Shown here: positions 35,117 through 43,779 of the stretch, piece by piece | Position numbering within the stretch: position 1 is the stretch's first letter | Layout: every line of letters begins with the position of its first letter | Assembly (NCBI GenBank): GCA_040385525.1 | Contig: JAZKHE010000002.1 | Span: 434,001-498,000 of the forward strand | DNA length: 64,000 bases | Reading direction: 5' to 3' | From: JAZKHE01 sp040385525 | GTDB taxonomy: Bacteria > Bacteroidota > Bacteroidia > UBA4408 | The notes under the pieces: generated by a model | The model's database searches: none | Told to the model about the DNA's origin: nothing | The model's input: the letters and a program-made list of their open reading frames with translations, nothing else | Made by a program: the position numbers and the translations under genes

Positions 35117-36295
35117 TTATTTTATTGCTGATTTTAGACTAGTGGATAAAAAATACTCTACTGATGTTATGTTTACAGCATTTTTGTTTTTAAAAACTTC
35201 TTTTCCAGGGTATATAATAAAATTATTTTGAGTTTTTAAATCTTCTATGCAATTATAAAATCCATCTGTTGCTGTAGGTGATAAACTGTGTTTTATTTCT
35301 ATACAAGCAATTGGTATAATTCCTTTTACTAATATTAAATCAACTTCAGCACCATGATGCGTTCGATAAAAATAAGGTTTTATATGGTAGGGTAATTGTT
35401 TAATGATTTCCTCAATAACATAACCTTCCCAAGATGCACCTACTATTGGATTGCCAACTAATAGTTTATTGTCGTTTATATTATTTAAATAATGTAAAAT
35501 TCCACTATCTCTAATGTAAACTTTTGGTGCTTTTACCATTCTTTTTTTTGCGTTAACAAACCAAGCTGGCAAGCGACGAAGCAAAAATGCTCCTTCCATA
35601 AAATCTAAATAGCGATTAATTGTAGGTCCACTAACACCTAGTGAGCGAGCCATGTTTTCTCCGTTCCAAATATTGCCATTTGATAAGGCAATCATGCTCC
35701 AAAAGTTGCGCGCAAGTTGTGCTGATATACCTACGCCAAATAAAATTGATAAATCTCTTTCGACGTATGAACGTATAAAGTTTTCTGCCCAACGAAAATA
35801 TGTGTCATTATTTTTTGCGGTTAATGCCTGCGGAAATCCACCTCTAAACCAATGTTTTGTAATAGTTATATTGTGCGAAGTTGCTTCCGTTAAACTAATT
35901 GGAGGAATATCTATATACGAAATTCTTCCCGCTAAACTTTCGGACACGCCTTTAACCAAATCGGGACTTGCAGAACCTGTTAATATGAATCTGCCATTTT
36001 TCCGTAAGGTATCTACTTCTGGACGTAGTGCTGCGAATATGTGTGGCACTAATTGTACTTCGTCTATAATAATTATTTTGTCTCTGTTAGCCGAGAAAAA
36101 CAGTTCAGGGTCGACAAGTTTATTTTTATCTGAAGCTAACTCCATGTCCAAATAAATTGCCTTAGTTTTTTTGCTCTTAATAAAATGTTTTACTAGAGTT
36201 GTTTTTCCTACTTGACGAGGTCCTAAAACCGCTATTACAGGGAATTCTTTACTTAGAATGTTTAACTGTTTGGATATGATTTTTCTTTCTATCAT
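35117..36295 (-). CDS. AAA ATPase with DUF4143 (PD-(D/E)XK-like) domain, copy 2
   Basis: A 392-residue protein, exactly the length of copy 1, with Walker A GPRQVGKTTLVKH, Walker B IIIDEVQLVP, sensor-like GSASPDLVKGVSESLAGR, winged-helix part SGPTINRYLDFMEGAFLLRRL, RDSGILHYL, and a C-terminal nuclease-like motif VDLILVKGIIPIACIEIK. The residue order is the same as in copy 1, so they are paralogues rather than chance neighbours. The gene lies between the DUF5362 gene and dnaG within two hairpins. Its role is unknown. Confidence 0.9.
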   Translation of the reverse strand: MIERKIISKQLNILSKEFPVIAVLGPRQVGKTTLVKHFIKSKKTKAIYLDMELASDKNKLVDPELFFSANRDKIIIIDEVQLVPHIFAALRPEVDTLRKNGRFILTGSASPDLVKGVSESLAGRISYIDIPPISLTEATSHNITITKHWFRGGFPQALTAKNNDTYFRWAENFIRSYVERDLSILFGVGISAQLARNFWSMIALSNGNIWNGENMARSLGVSGPTINRYLDFMEGAFLLRRLPAWFVNAKKRMVKAPKVYIRDSGILHYLNNINDNKLLVGNPIVGASWEGYVIEEIIKQLPYHIKPYFYRTHHGAEVDLILVKGIIPIACIEIKHSLSPTATDGFYNCIEDLKTQNNFIIYPGKEVFKNKNAVNITSVEYFLSTSLKSAIK

Positions 36296-36299
36296 AAAC

Positions 36300-36307
36300 C
36301 AAAGATA
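36300..36307 (-). promoter_or_regulatory. -7 box of ATPase cassette 2
   Basis: Minus-strand TATCTTTG, identical to the box of cassette 1. It ends 4 bp before the ATG, as in copy 1, and lies 7 bp inside the right palindrome. Confidence 0.5.
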
Positions 36308-36314
36308 TACATTA

Positions 36315-36353
36315 ACCGTGAAATATCAAAATACAACTTTTAATTTTCACGGT
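36315..36353. repeat. Right palindrome of DUF4143 ATPase cassette 2
   Basis: ACCGTGAAATATCAAAAT...TTTCACGGT, 39 nt. It is less perfect inside than the left copy. Its outer end lies 1 bp before the dnaG stop codon (36355-36357), so the unit fits exactly behind dnaG. Confidence 0.8.
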
Positions 36354-36354
36354 G

Positions 36355-38340
36355 CTACTTCAAAATAATTCGTCCTAATTCGGCAGAAATTTGAATTTTA
36401 ACTTCTTGTAAATTACGTTGTAATTCAAGTAAGTTCATCATTTCTTGTCCGTCGCCACAGGTTTTTAGTTTTTCTTGATTTTCGTTTATTAATTGCTGCA
36501 CTCGTTTTATTCGTATGGAATATAAGGTATGGTAAACTGCTTGTTTAATAAGCGATTCTTCTGTTACGGTAAAAATTTTGTGTTTTTCTTCCCAGCGAAC
36601 GCTAAGCTTATACGTTATATTTATTAAATCAATTGAGTTTTGTTGTATATGTTGTTGTGAATGATGTACAAAATAATTGGAATGCGGTATAGTTTTGTTT
36701 TCTAGCAGTAATTGTTTGTACTCATCAAAAATTTGTTTGTACGGAAAATGTATCAACTCAATTTCATCACTATTCAATTCATGAATAATCATTTCGGCAA
36801 CAGGCACTTGTATTGTTTCTGTTTCTTCTGCTTCATTAGTATGGTCTACATCAATTAATACATCGCCATAATTTAACAATAAGCGTACAATTTCTTTTTC
36901 GTGATCTTGCCAGCTATCATCTGTACTAACCGTTAAACCTAATTCTTGCTCTAAAATTGCATTTTCTAGTTCAGCAGGAGGCGCTTCTTCAAAAGTATTT
37001 CGTTTAGGTTTGTCGGCTTGCTTGCGTCTAAATTTATTTAATTCAATAAGCAATGTTTGCTCATCAATTTGCATAATTCGAGCGCACTCTTTTACATATA
37101 CCGAGCGCGTTATACCATCAGGAATTAAAGAAATACTTTCTACAATGCTTTTTATTTGTTCCGCTTTTTTTATCGGATCGTTTTTAGATTCTTCTTGTAA
37201 AAGATTTGCTTTAAACGAAATAAAATCAACTGCATTGGTTTGTAAATATTCTTTTAGCTCGTCGCGCGAAACTTTTCTTGAATACGAATCTGGATCTTCT
37301 CCTTCGGGCAAAAGCAAAACTTTTACGTTCATACCTTCTTCCAAAACCATATCTATGGCTCGGATTGAAGCTTTTATTCCCGCTTTATCGCCATCAAATA
37401 AAATAGTAACGTTGTTGGTGAATTTGCGCATTAAACGAACTTGCTCAATGGTTAAAGCAGTTCCTAATGGCGCAACAGTATTTTCTATTCCTGCTTGATG
37501 TAGCGCAATTAAATCTAAATTTCCTTCAACTAAATAACAATTATCTAAACTAACAATTGCTTTTTTTGCAAAGTACAATCCAAATAAAATAGAGCTTTTG
37601 TGATAAACTTCTGTGTCGGGCGAGTTTTTATATTTGGCAATATTTTTATCATTACTAAGTGTTCGTCCACTAAAACCAACTACTCTGCCCGAAATATTAT
37701 GAACAGGAAATAAAACTCTTGCTTTAAAAAAATCGAAAAAATTTTCAACAGCATTTCCTTCTTTACCATCTTTTCTGCCAATTAATCCGCCCGAAACAAG
37801 TATGTCTGGATTGTATCCGCTATCAATTGCTTTTTTTGTAAAGTGTGTCCAATCATCAAAAGCATAACCCAATTCAAACTTCGCAATGGTGTCGTCCGTT
37901 AGTCCGCGTTCTCTAAAATAACTTAACGCAACACTTTTACCTTCATCGCTATGCCATAAATTTTCTTTAAAATAGTCGGTAGCAAATTTATTAGCTATAA
38001 AAATACTTTCGCGTAAACTGGTAGCCTGCTTTTCTTCTTCCGTTTGAACGATTTCCTCAATTTCAATATTGTATTTTTTTGCTAAAAAACGCAATGCTTC
38101 TGGATACGAAAGTTTTTCGTGTTCCATTAAAAAACTCACTACATTTCCTGCTTTGCCTGAACTAAAATCTTTAAAAATTCCTTTAGAAGGAGATACTGTA
38201 AACGAAGGCGATTTTTCGTTTTGAAAAGGAGATAAACCAATATAATTAGCGCCGCGTTTTTTAAGCGCCACGTATTCACCAATCACTTCTTCAATGTGAG
38301 CAGCATCAATAATTAAATCTATGGTTTCTCTTTTAATCAC
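36355..38340 (-). CDS. dnaG: DNA primase without zinc ligands
   Basis: DnaG makes RNA primers at the replication fork. The 661-residue protein has the N-terminal domain (1-100), the TOPRIM core with YLVEGNLDLIALHQAGIENTVAPLGTALT and VTILFDGDKAGIKASIRA, and a helicase-interacting C-terminus. The four CHC2 zinc ligands are replaced: S37, Q40, D58 and S61 stand where CPFH...CFGC would be, while the fold-defining residues NEKSPSF are kept. This loss is known from relatives in Flavobacteriia. The stop of the anti-sigma gene is directly adjacent. Confidence 0.95.
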   Translation of the reverse strand: MIKRETIDLIIDAAHIEEVIGEYVALKKRGANYIGLSPFQNEKSPSFTVSPSKGIFKDFSSGKAGNVVSFLMEHEKLSYPEALRFLAKKYNIEIEEIVQTEEEKQATSLRESIFIANKFATDYFKENLWHSDEGKSVALSYFRERGLTDDTIAKFELGYAFDDWTHFTKKAIDSGYNPDILVSGGLIGRKDGKEGNAVENFFDFFKARVLFPVHNISGRVVGFSGRTLSNDKNIAKYKNSPDTEVYHKSSILFGLYFAKKAIVSLDNCYLVEGNLDLIALHQAGIENTVAPLGTALTIEQVRLMRKFTNNVTILFDGDKAGIKASIRAIDMVLEEGMNVKVLLLPEGEDPDSYSRKVSRDELKEYLQTNAVDFISFKANLLQEESKNDPIKKAEQIKSIVESISLIPDGITRSVYVKECARIMQIDEQTLLIELNKFRRKQADKPKRNTFEEAPPAELENAILEQELGLTVSTDDSWQDHEKEIVRLLLNYGDVLIDVDHTNEAEETETIQVPVAEMIIHELNSDEIELIHFPYKQIFDEYKQLLLENKTIPHSNYFVHHSQQHIQQNSIDLINITYKLSVRWEEKHKIFTVTEESLIKQAVYHTLYSIRIKRVQQLINENQEKLKTCGDGQEMMNLLELQRNLQEVKIQISAELGRIILK

Positions 38341-39534
38341 TTATTTTAACTTTTGCAATTCGGCATTGGCTTGTTTAGCAAATTTACCATTTTGTTTGCT
38401 AATTTCTTGTAAAATTTCTTTTGCTTTATCGGTTTTGCTTTGCGCAGTATATACTTCGTATTGAAGCCATTGCGCTTCTTCGTAAAATTCTTTTTTAGCA
38501 CGAATATTTACATTGCAAAAATCGTGAGCTGCTTCGTAGTTTTTAATTTTGAAATAACTATTTGCCGCATAATAAGAAGCTTCTAAACTACTTTTACTAT
38601 AATAAATTTGTGTGTATAAATTAGCAGCATCTGCATATTGTTTTTTGTCGTATAGTTTTTTTGCTTCTAATAATGGGTTTTCGCTAGTAACTCCTGCAAC
38701 TGCTCCTTGCGAAACAGACGCTGGTGCACTGGCACTTCTTGTTTCTGTGCTTTTTTTGCGTGTACTTTCTTTTTTAGCTTTTGCGCTTTCTTCGCTTTTA
38801 GCAATATCTTTTTTAGCATCGGGTTCAATATCGTCGAGCATAACTTCGCCTTTTGCTGTTTTTCCAGAACCTGTTGTAGTTGCTAATTGAGGAACTGAGT
38901 ATGTTAAATTCGCATCAATACTTTTATCTTTTTGTTCTGCTCTTGCAAAACTTTCTGTACTTTCTTTTTCGTTTTCAGTAGGAGCGAGTGCCTCATCTTC
39001 TGCTAAAGCATAGCCTTCTGCTGGCGAATTATTTTGTATTGAAGTAGTTTCTATTGCTTTTTTAGGCGCTTCTTTTTTAGCAATTGGACTAATATCGTTG
39101 CTTGATATTTTTGTTTCTGCAATTTCTTCTTGTGTTGAAGGTGGAGTAGGTTCTTTTTCTTCAATACGTTGTGCTAAATTGTTTTGTTTTAGTTGTGTAG
39201 ATTGTTGCGAAAAAAACCAAAAACTACCTAAACCAACAATAAATATAGCTGCCACCGACCACCAAACAAATTTAGAATTGTTTGCACCCGAATTAGTAGT
39301 AATAGATTTTACACCTTGTTTAACAGATTTTAAATAAGATTCGGCATTAGCTTCGTTTTTTATTAATTGCAAGCCCTCTACCACATCCGAACAAACTTCG
39401 CAATCAAGCAAATGATTTTCTATGGCAAAGCGTAAATCTTTGTCAGCCTTATTGTTTACATAGCTTTGCAATTCGTGTTCGTTAAAACACTCTTGCTGCT
39501 TGTTTAGCTTATCTATGTTAAAGTGCTTAGCCAT
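38341..39534 (-). CDS. Membrane anti-sigma factor-like protein with TPR tail
   Basis: A 397-residue protein with an N-terminal zinc-finger-like segment HLLDCEVCSDVVEGL (about 42-56), one membrane helix (about 88-108, WWSVAAIFIVGLGSFWFFS), a long Glu/Lys/Thr/Ala-rich low-complexity periplasmic stretch (about 115-280), and C-terminal TPR-like helices (LLEAKKLYDKKQYADAANLYTQIYY). It overlaps the sigma-factor gene by 8 bp; together they form a sigma/anti-sigma pair in which the periplasmic part would sense the signal. Role inferred from neighbourhood. Confidence 0.8.
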   Translation of the reverse strand: MAKHFNIDKLNKQQECFNEHELQSYVNNKADKDLRFAIENHLLDCEVCSDVVEGLQLIKNEANAESYLKSVKQGVKSITTNSGANNSKFVWWSVAAIFIVGLGSFWFFSQQSTQLKQNNLAQRIEEKEPTPPSTQEEIAETKISSNDISPIAKKEAPKKAIETTSIQNNSPAEGYALAEDEALAPTENEKESTESFARAEQKDKSIDANLTYSVPQLATTTGSGKTAKGEVMLDDIEPDAKKDIAKSEESAKAKKESTRKKSTETRSASAPASVSQGAVAGVTSENPLLEAKKLYDKKQYADAANLYTQIYYSKSSLEASYYAANSYFKIKNYEAAHDFCNVNIRAKKEFYEEAQWLQYEVYTAQSKTDKAKEILQEISKQNGKFAKQANAELQKLK

Positions 39535-40111
39535 TATTTTTTTCCAAACAATTTTTTAAATTTCTTTTTCCGTTTTGCAAAAAGCTTTTTACTTCATTTA
39601 AAGTAAAACCTAATTCCTGTGTTATATCTTGATAACTTTTCTCCTGAATGAAAAATAATTCAACGCATTTTTTTTGCTGAATAATTAATAATTCCATACA
39701 CTTTTCGAGTCCAGTTAACAACACTTCTTTTTCGCTTTTATCTTCTTGATGCATTGAAAGTTGATTTTCCATAACAGAAACATAATTTTCTTCTACATCG
39801 GTTCTTATTTTATGAATATTACTGGTTTTGCGTATCTCCATGAGGCAGTAATTACGGGTAACACTGTGCACCCAACTTTTAAAATTACTTACTTCATGTT
39901 TTAACAAATCCGTCATTAATTTTTCAAAAATGTGCATGGTAGCGTCTTTACTTTCTTCTCTGTCTTGATAATATTTCATGCAAATGGCTACTACCATGGT
40001 AGAATAACGCTCAAAAAGTGCACCAACATATTGTTTATTGCCTGTTTGCTTATATTGCAAAACAAGTTCTAAATCAGTTTGACTATTAAATATGTTGTGA
40101 GTTTTATTCAA
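39527..40111 (-). CDS. Sigma-70 family (ECF-type) RNA polymerase sigma factor
   Basis: A 194-residue product with region 2 (YVGALFERYSTMVVAICMKYYQDREESKDATMHIFEKL) and region 4 (QKKCVELFFIQEKSYQDITQELGFTLNEVKSFLQNGKRNLK). No ATG fits; a TTG at 40111 gives the length of relatives, and an upstream TTG (40156) would add 15 residues and run through the glycosyltransferase end. The start is uncertain. It overlaps the glycosyltransferase gene by 8 bp and the anti-sigma gene by 8 bp, so translational coupling is likely. Confidence 0.82.
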   Translation of the reverse strand: MNKTHNIFNSQTDLELVLQYKQTGNKQYVGALFERYSTMVVAICMKYYQDREESKDATMHIFEKLMTDLLKHEVSNFKSWVHSVTRNYCLMEIRKTSNIHKIRTDVEENYVSVMENQLSMHQEDKSEKEVLLTGLEKCMELLIIQQKKCVELFFIQEKSYQDITQELGFTLNEVKSFLQNGKRNLKNCLEKNNG

Positions 40112-41498
40112 TTTTTTTAAAAAGTGTAAAACGCTTATTTGTCCATAGTGTATCAAATTTACGGCTATTTTTTAATTGTTTTACAAAGTTATTTGGAGAG
40201 TTTACATCATCTAAAAAATAGTTGATTTTTGACTCATTTGCCTCAGGAAAGGCTTTAGAATAGCGATAGGTAAGCAAAGCTTGTGCTTTAGGGTAAGTAA
40301 AATAAATGGTGTCTTTTGGGGTAGTGTTTAATTTTATAGCTTCCCAGACTTGTAAAGTTTCGGTAGTATATGGTCCATCGGGTTCGGTTTTTGAAGCTAT
40401 CAAATACTTAATGTTTGGATAATATTGTAAAAGAAAAAAAAGTGGAATTCCATAATAAAATACATTTTTTAAGTATGTATTTGTGATGTGATTTTTTAAA
40501 AATGTTATTGCTTCAGCAAATAATAAAAGCATAATGGGAATTATAGGAACTAAAAAACGAAATCCTGCCCCTTGGTAAGGATAGATTAAAATTAGTATCA
40601 TATAAAAAGATGAAAATAAAATTTCAATTAGATATTTTTTTGCTTTTAAAACGGAATACAATCCTAACAATAGTAAGCCTAATGTAATAAACTGAGTAGG
40701 CAAAATTAAAAAGTTTTTAGTTTCTAAATAAGGAATAAACCAATTGTAAATGTGTTTAAAGTAGAATTGTAAATTAGATTGAGTTGTAATAAAAATTTCA
40801 TCCCATTTAAAATTTGAAGAATAATTTGCGCCACTAATTTGGCCTGTAAAAAGCAGATTTATAATTCCGCTTACTAGTAATATTCCAACACAAATTAAAA
40901 GGCTTTCTCTCCAATCTTTTTTCAGAAACGAAATTGCTAACAAGGCTGGAATTATTGCCCAGCCTACGCTTCGTGTGCTGATGAGTAATGCGCCTAAAAT
41001 TATGAGAAGCAGTAAATTTTTCTTTTTGGTATAATTTATATAAAATAATATTAAAAATGTAACGAATAAAAATTCGCTCATCACTTCATTTTTAAAATGT
41101 AGTATCCATGGATTGTAAGCCCAAAGTAAACATAACGCAATAACTAAAAAATGTGAATATTTTGATTTAAGATAATGCCAAAAAAGTAAAACATTTAGCA
41201 ATAATAGCAAGTGTATTACAATAATATAGTTGCTAATATCTGTTTTTAAAACAGGATAAAGTATGCTTAGAAATATTGAAAATACTGGTGGATAAAAGGT
41301 AGGAGCTACAAGAGGATTTAATTCGTTAAAAACATAATGCGTTGGAAATTGTAATTGAAAGCTTGCTGTTTTTTGCGCTTGCATTAAATATAAAGCAAAA
41401 TCATCGCCCCAATCGTGTGTTTGGTATCTGTTTATAAAAAACACGCCTAAACACAGCAAAAACAAAATGCTAAATGAATAAAGAGTTGTTTTTTTCAA
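40104..41498 (-). CDS. Multi-pass membrane glycosyltransferase (GT-C/ArnT-like)
   Basis: A 464-residue protein with about ten to twelve membrane helices. An acidic motif in the first extracytoplasmic loop (TYPE: DWGDDFALYLMQAQK, about 29-43) and TFYPPVFSIFLS, together with a soluble C-terminal part, fit lipid-linked sugar transferases of the GT39/PMT type. The acceptor is unknown. It precedes the sigma/anti-sigma pair without gap. Confidence in the clan is moderate. Confidence 0.72.
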   Translation of the reverse strand: MKKTTLYSFSILFLLCLGVFFINRYQTHDWGDDFALYLMQAQKTASFQLQFPTHYVFNELNPLVAPTFYPPVFSIFLSILYPVLKTDISNYIIVIHLLLLLNVLLFWHYLKSKYSHFLVIALCLLWAYNPWILHFKNEVMSEFLFVTFLILFYINYTKKKNLLLLIILGALLISTRSVGWAIIPALLAISFLKKDWRESLLICVGILLVSGIINLLFTGQISGANYSSNFKWDEIFITTQSNLQFYFKHIYNWFIPYLETKNFLILPTQFITLGLLLLGLYSVLKAKKYLIEILFSSFYMILILIYPYQGAGFRFLVPIIPIMLLLFAEAITFLKNHITNTYLKNVFYYGIPLFFLLQYYPNIKYLIASKTEPDGPYTTETLQVWEAIKLNTTPKDTIYFTYPKAQALLTYRYSKAFPEANESKINYFLDDVNSPNNFVKQLKNSRKFDTLWTNKRFTLFKKIE

Positions 41499-41634
41499 AT
41501 TCGAAATGCTTGTTAATCCTGTAAAATTGAAATAAAGTTAAATTTTTTTATGGAATGTTATGGAATTTTTATTCTCTCGTCATCAAGTAGGTAAATAACA
41601 AATTTTATTCATAAAAAATCTAAATAAATTGAAT

Positions 41635-43326
41635 ATGAAAAAAGTAATCTTAACATTTTTAACGCTTGGTATACTAAGTGTTAATGCGGCGAATGAAAAA
41701 ACAATAAAAGCCAATTTGGATAAAGTAACTGTGTTTAGGCAAGGTGCGCAGTTAAATTATGTTGAACCCATAAATTTTGTGCAAGGCACACAAGATATTA
41801 TTTTAGAAGGGGTTTCTCCTTATCTCGATCAAAATAGTTTGCAGGCAGAAGGCAAAGGTGCTTTTGTAATTATGGATGTAAAATACCGTTTAACTTACAA
41901 AACTCCAAGTCAGCCAAAAATTGAAAAAGCCAATGCAAAATATACTTTGCAACTCAAACAAATAAAAGATTCGTTAAAAATGTATGATTATATGTTAGAT
42001 GATAACAAAGATAAACGCGAAGCATTAACATTAGAAAAATCGTTGTTACTAAACAACAGAATTATCAAAGGCGAAACTAAAAAAGATTCGTTACAATTGG
42101 TTAAAGAATCGTTAGAATATTTGAGACTTCGTTTAAACAATATTAATTCCGAATTACTAAAAATTAAAAAAGAAGAAGCTCGTATTACAGAACTAAAAAA
42201 TCCTTTATACGAAAGACAAAGCGGTTTAACCAATTTAATTAACGGAACGTATACTCCTGGAGAAAATGAGCAAAGCCCAATACACCAAGTAATTGTTACT
42301 TTGTTTGCCGAAGCTGCTGGTACAGGCTTTTTAAAAGTAAATTATTTTATGGGTAATGCAGGTTGGAATTCAACTTACGATTTAAGAGCAGAAAGCACTT
42401 CTAACCAAATTCAATTAATGCACCGTGCTAAAGTGTATCAAAATTCGGGTATGGATTGGAACAATGTTTCCTTAACTATTTCTACTGGTTCGCCAAATGA
42501 AAATGGATTGCGTCCAACATTGCAACCGTATTATTTAGCTTGGTATGCGCCACAACCAAAAAGAAAATATACAGCAGATAAAAAAGAAAGGTCAAATGAT
42601 TTTGAAAAATCTGAAGCTTATGGCGCTGCCTATGCTGGCGCAGCTGCACCTTCGCCAAGTTACGATGAGTTAGTAGATGCAAATTACTCATCTAATTATA
42701 CTGAAGCAACTGAAAGTATGGTGCGAATGGATTACGAAATTAAATTAAAATATACCATTTTGGCTGATGGAAAAGAGCATCAAGTAGTAATTGAAAATAA
42801 ACAAATACCAACACAGTTTTATTATTCTGCGGTTCCAAAATTAGATACATACGCTTACTTAGGAGCAAAAATATTTGATTGGGAAAACTTGAATTTAATT
42901 CCTGCTGATGCCCGTGTTTATTTAGATGGAGCGTATGTTGGTAATTCATATTTGAATCCAAACGAAACAAGCGATACGCTAAACATTAGTTTAGGAAGAG
43001 ATAAAAGCATTGTGATTAAGAGAAAAAAATTAAAAGATAAGTCGAAAGAAAAGTTAATTAACGAAAACAAAGTGGCAGAGCAGTATTACGACATTACAAT
43101 TCATAACACAAAAGCCCAAGCTATTGAAATTGAAATAGTAGATCAAATACCAATGAGTAACGACAATAATGTAAAAGTAGAAGCTACTGAGTTGAGCAAA
43201 GGAAGCCTTGATGAATTAAGCGGTTTAGTTAGTTGGAAACTTAAAATAAAACCAAAAGAAACTAAGAAATTAAGTTTAAACTATAAGGTAACTGCGCCTA
43301 AAAACAAACCAATTTATAATTTGTAA
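41635..43326 (+). CDS. DUF4139 domain-containing protein (mucoidy inhibitor MuiA family)
   Basis: A 563-residue secreted protein starting MKKVILTFLTLGILSVNA (signal peptide 1-18). The N-terminal DUF4140 region (KANLDKVTVFRQGAQLNYVEPI) is followed by a coiled-coil part (about 105-190) and the DUF4139 beta region (LKVNYFMGNAGWNSTYDLRAESTSNQ; ENKVAEQYYDITIHNTKAQAIEIEIVDQIP). The family is common in Bacteroidota and unexplained in function. An upstream TTG is less likely than ATG 41635. Confidence 0.9.
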   Translation: MKKVILTFLTLGILSVNAANEKTIKANLDKVTVFRQGAQLNYVEPINFVQGTQDIILEGVSPYLDQNSLQAEGKGAFVIMDVKYRLTYKTPSQPKIEKANAKYTLQLKQIKDSLKMYDYMLDDNKDKREALTLEKSLLLNNRIIKGETKKDSLQLVKESLEYLRLRLNNINSELLKIKKEEARITELKNPLYERQSGLTNLINGTYTPGENEQSPIHQVIVTLFAEAAGTGFLKVNYFMGNAGWNSTYDLRAESTSNQIQLMHRAKVYQNSGMDWNNVSLTISTGSPNENGLRPTLQPYYLAWYAPQPKRKYTADKKERSNDFEKSEAYGAAYAGAAAPSPSYDELVDANYSSNYTEATESMVRMDYEIKLKYTILADGKEHQVVIENKQIPTQFYYSAVPKLDTYAYLGAKIFDWENLNLIPADARVYLDGAYVGNSYLNPNETSDTLNISLGRDKSIVIKRKKLKDKSKEKLINENKVAEQYYDITIHNTKAQAIEIEIVDQIPMSNDNNVKVEATELSKGSLDELSGLVSWKLKIKPKETKKLSLNYKVTAPKNKPIYNL

Positions 43327-43342
43327 ATTAAGTTTTTAAAAC

Positions 43343-43374
43343 AAAAAAGGGTTAACATCGTTAACCCTTTTTTT
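43343..43374. terminator. Bidirectional terminator between convergent genes
   Basis: AAAAAAGGGTTAAC / GTTAACCCTTTTTT with loop ATC. It has T runs in both directions and sits between the DUF4139 gene and the MORN lipoprotein gene. Confidence 0.88.
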
Positions 43375-43378
43375 AATA

Positions 43379-43777
43379 TTATTGAATTGCGTCAAAGTTT
43401 TTTTCTTCTATCTGTTTTCCAACTTCATCATAGTATTTCCAAATACCAACTTGTTTGTCGTCTTTGTAGTTTCCTTCGTAACGCACTTTTCCATTCTCGA
43501 AATACACCGTCGATTTTCCATCACGTTTTCCTTCTTTGTATTCGCCTTCGCTCCAAATTGTTCCGTCAGGATACCAAGCTTTCCAAGGACCAGTGCGTTT
43601 AGCATCTTTCATGTTTCCTTCCATTTGCTTAACGCCATTTTCGTATTTCTCTAAAAACAAACCATTAATAACCTTAGGTTTTTTTGTGGTTTCTTCCGTT
43701 TTTGTTTCTGTAGTACAAGCAGAAAAAACAAGCGTAAAAACAATTGCTAAATGGAATAAAAATTTAAAACGTAACAT
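43379..43777 (-). CDS. MORN-repeat lipoprotein
   Basis: A 132-residue protein: lipoprotein signal with LVFSAC (Cys about 20), then a toxin-antitoxin-style MORN repeat array (GNMKDAKRTGPWKAWYPDGT, YKEGKRDGKSTVYFENG, NYKDDKQVGIWKYYDE). Such proteins are frequent in Bacteroidota and may act as surface structural modules. It lies 2 bp downstream of the polyprenyl synthase gene. Confidence 0.85.
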   Translation of the reverse strand: MLRFKFLFHLAIVFTLVFSACTTETKTEETTKKPKVINGLFLEKYENGVKQMEGNMKDAKRTGPWKAWYPDGTIWSEGEYKEGKRDGKSTVYFENGKVRYEGNYKDDKQVGIWKYYDEVGKQIEEKNFDAIQ

Positions 43778-43779
43778 AA

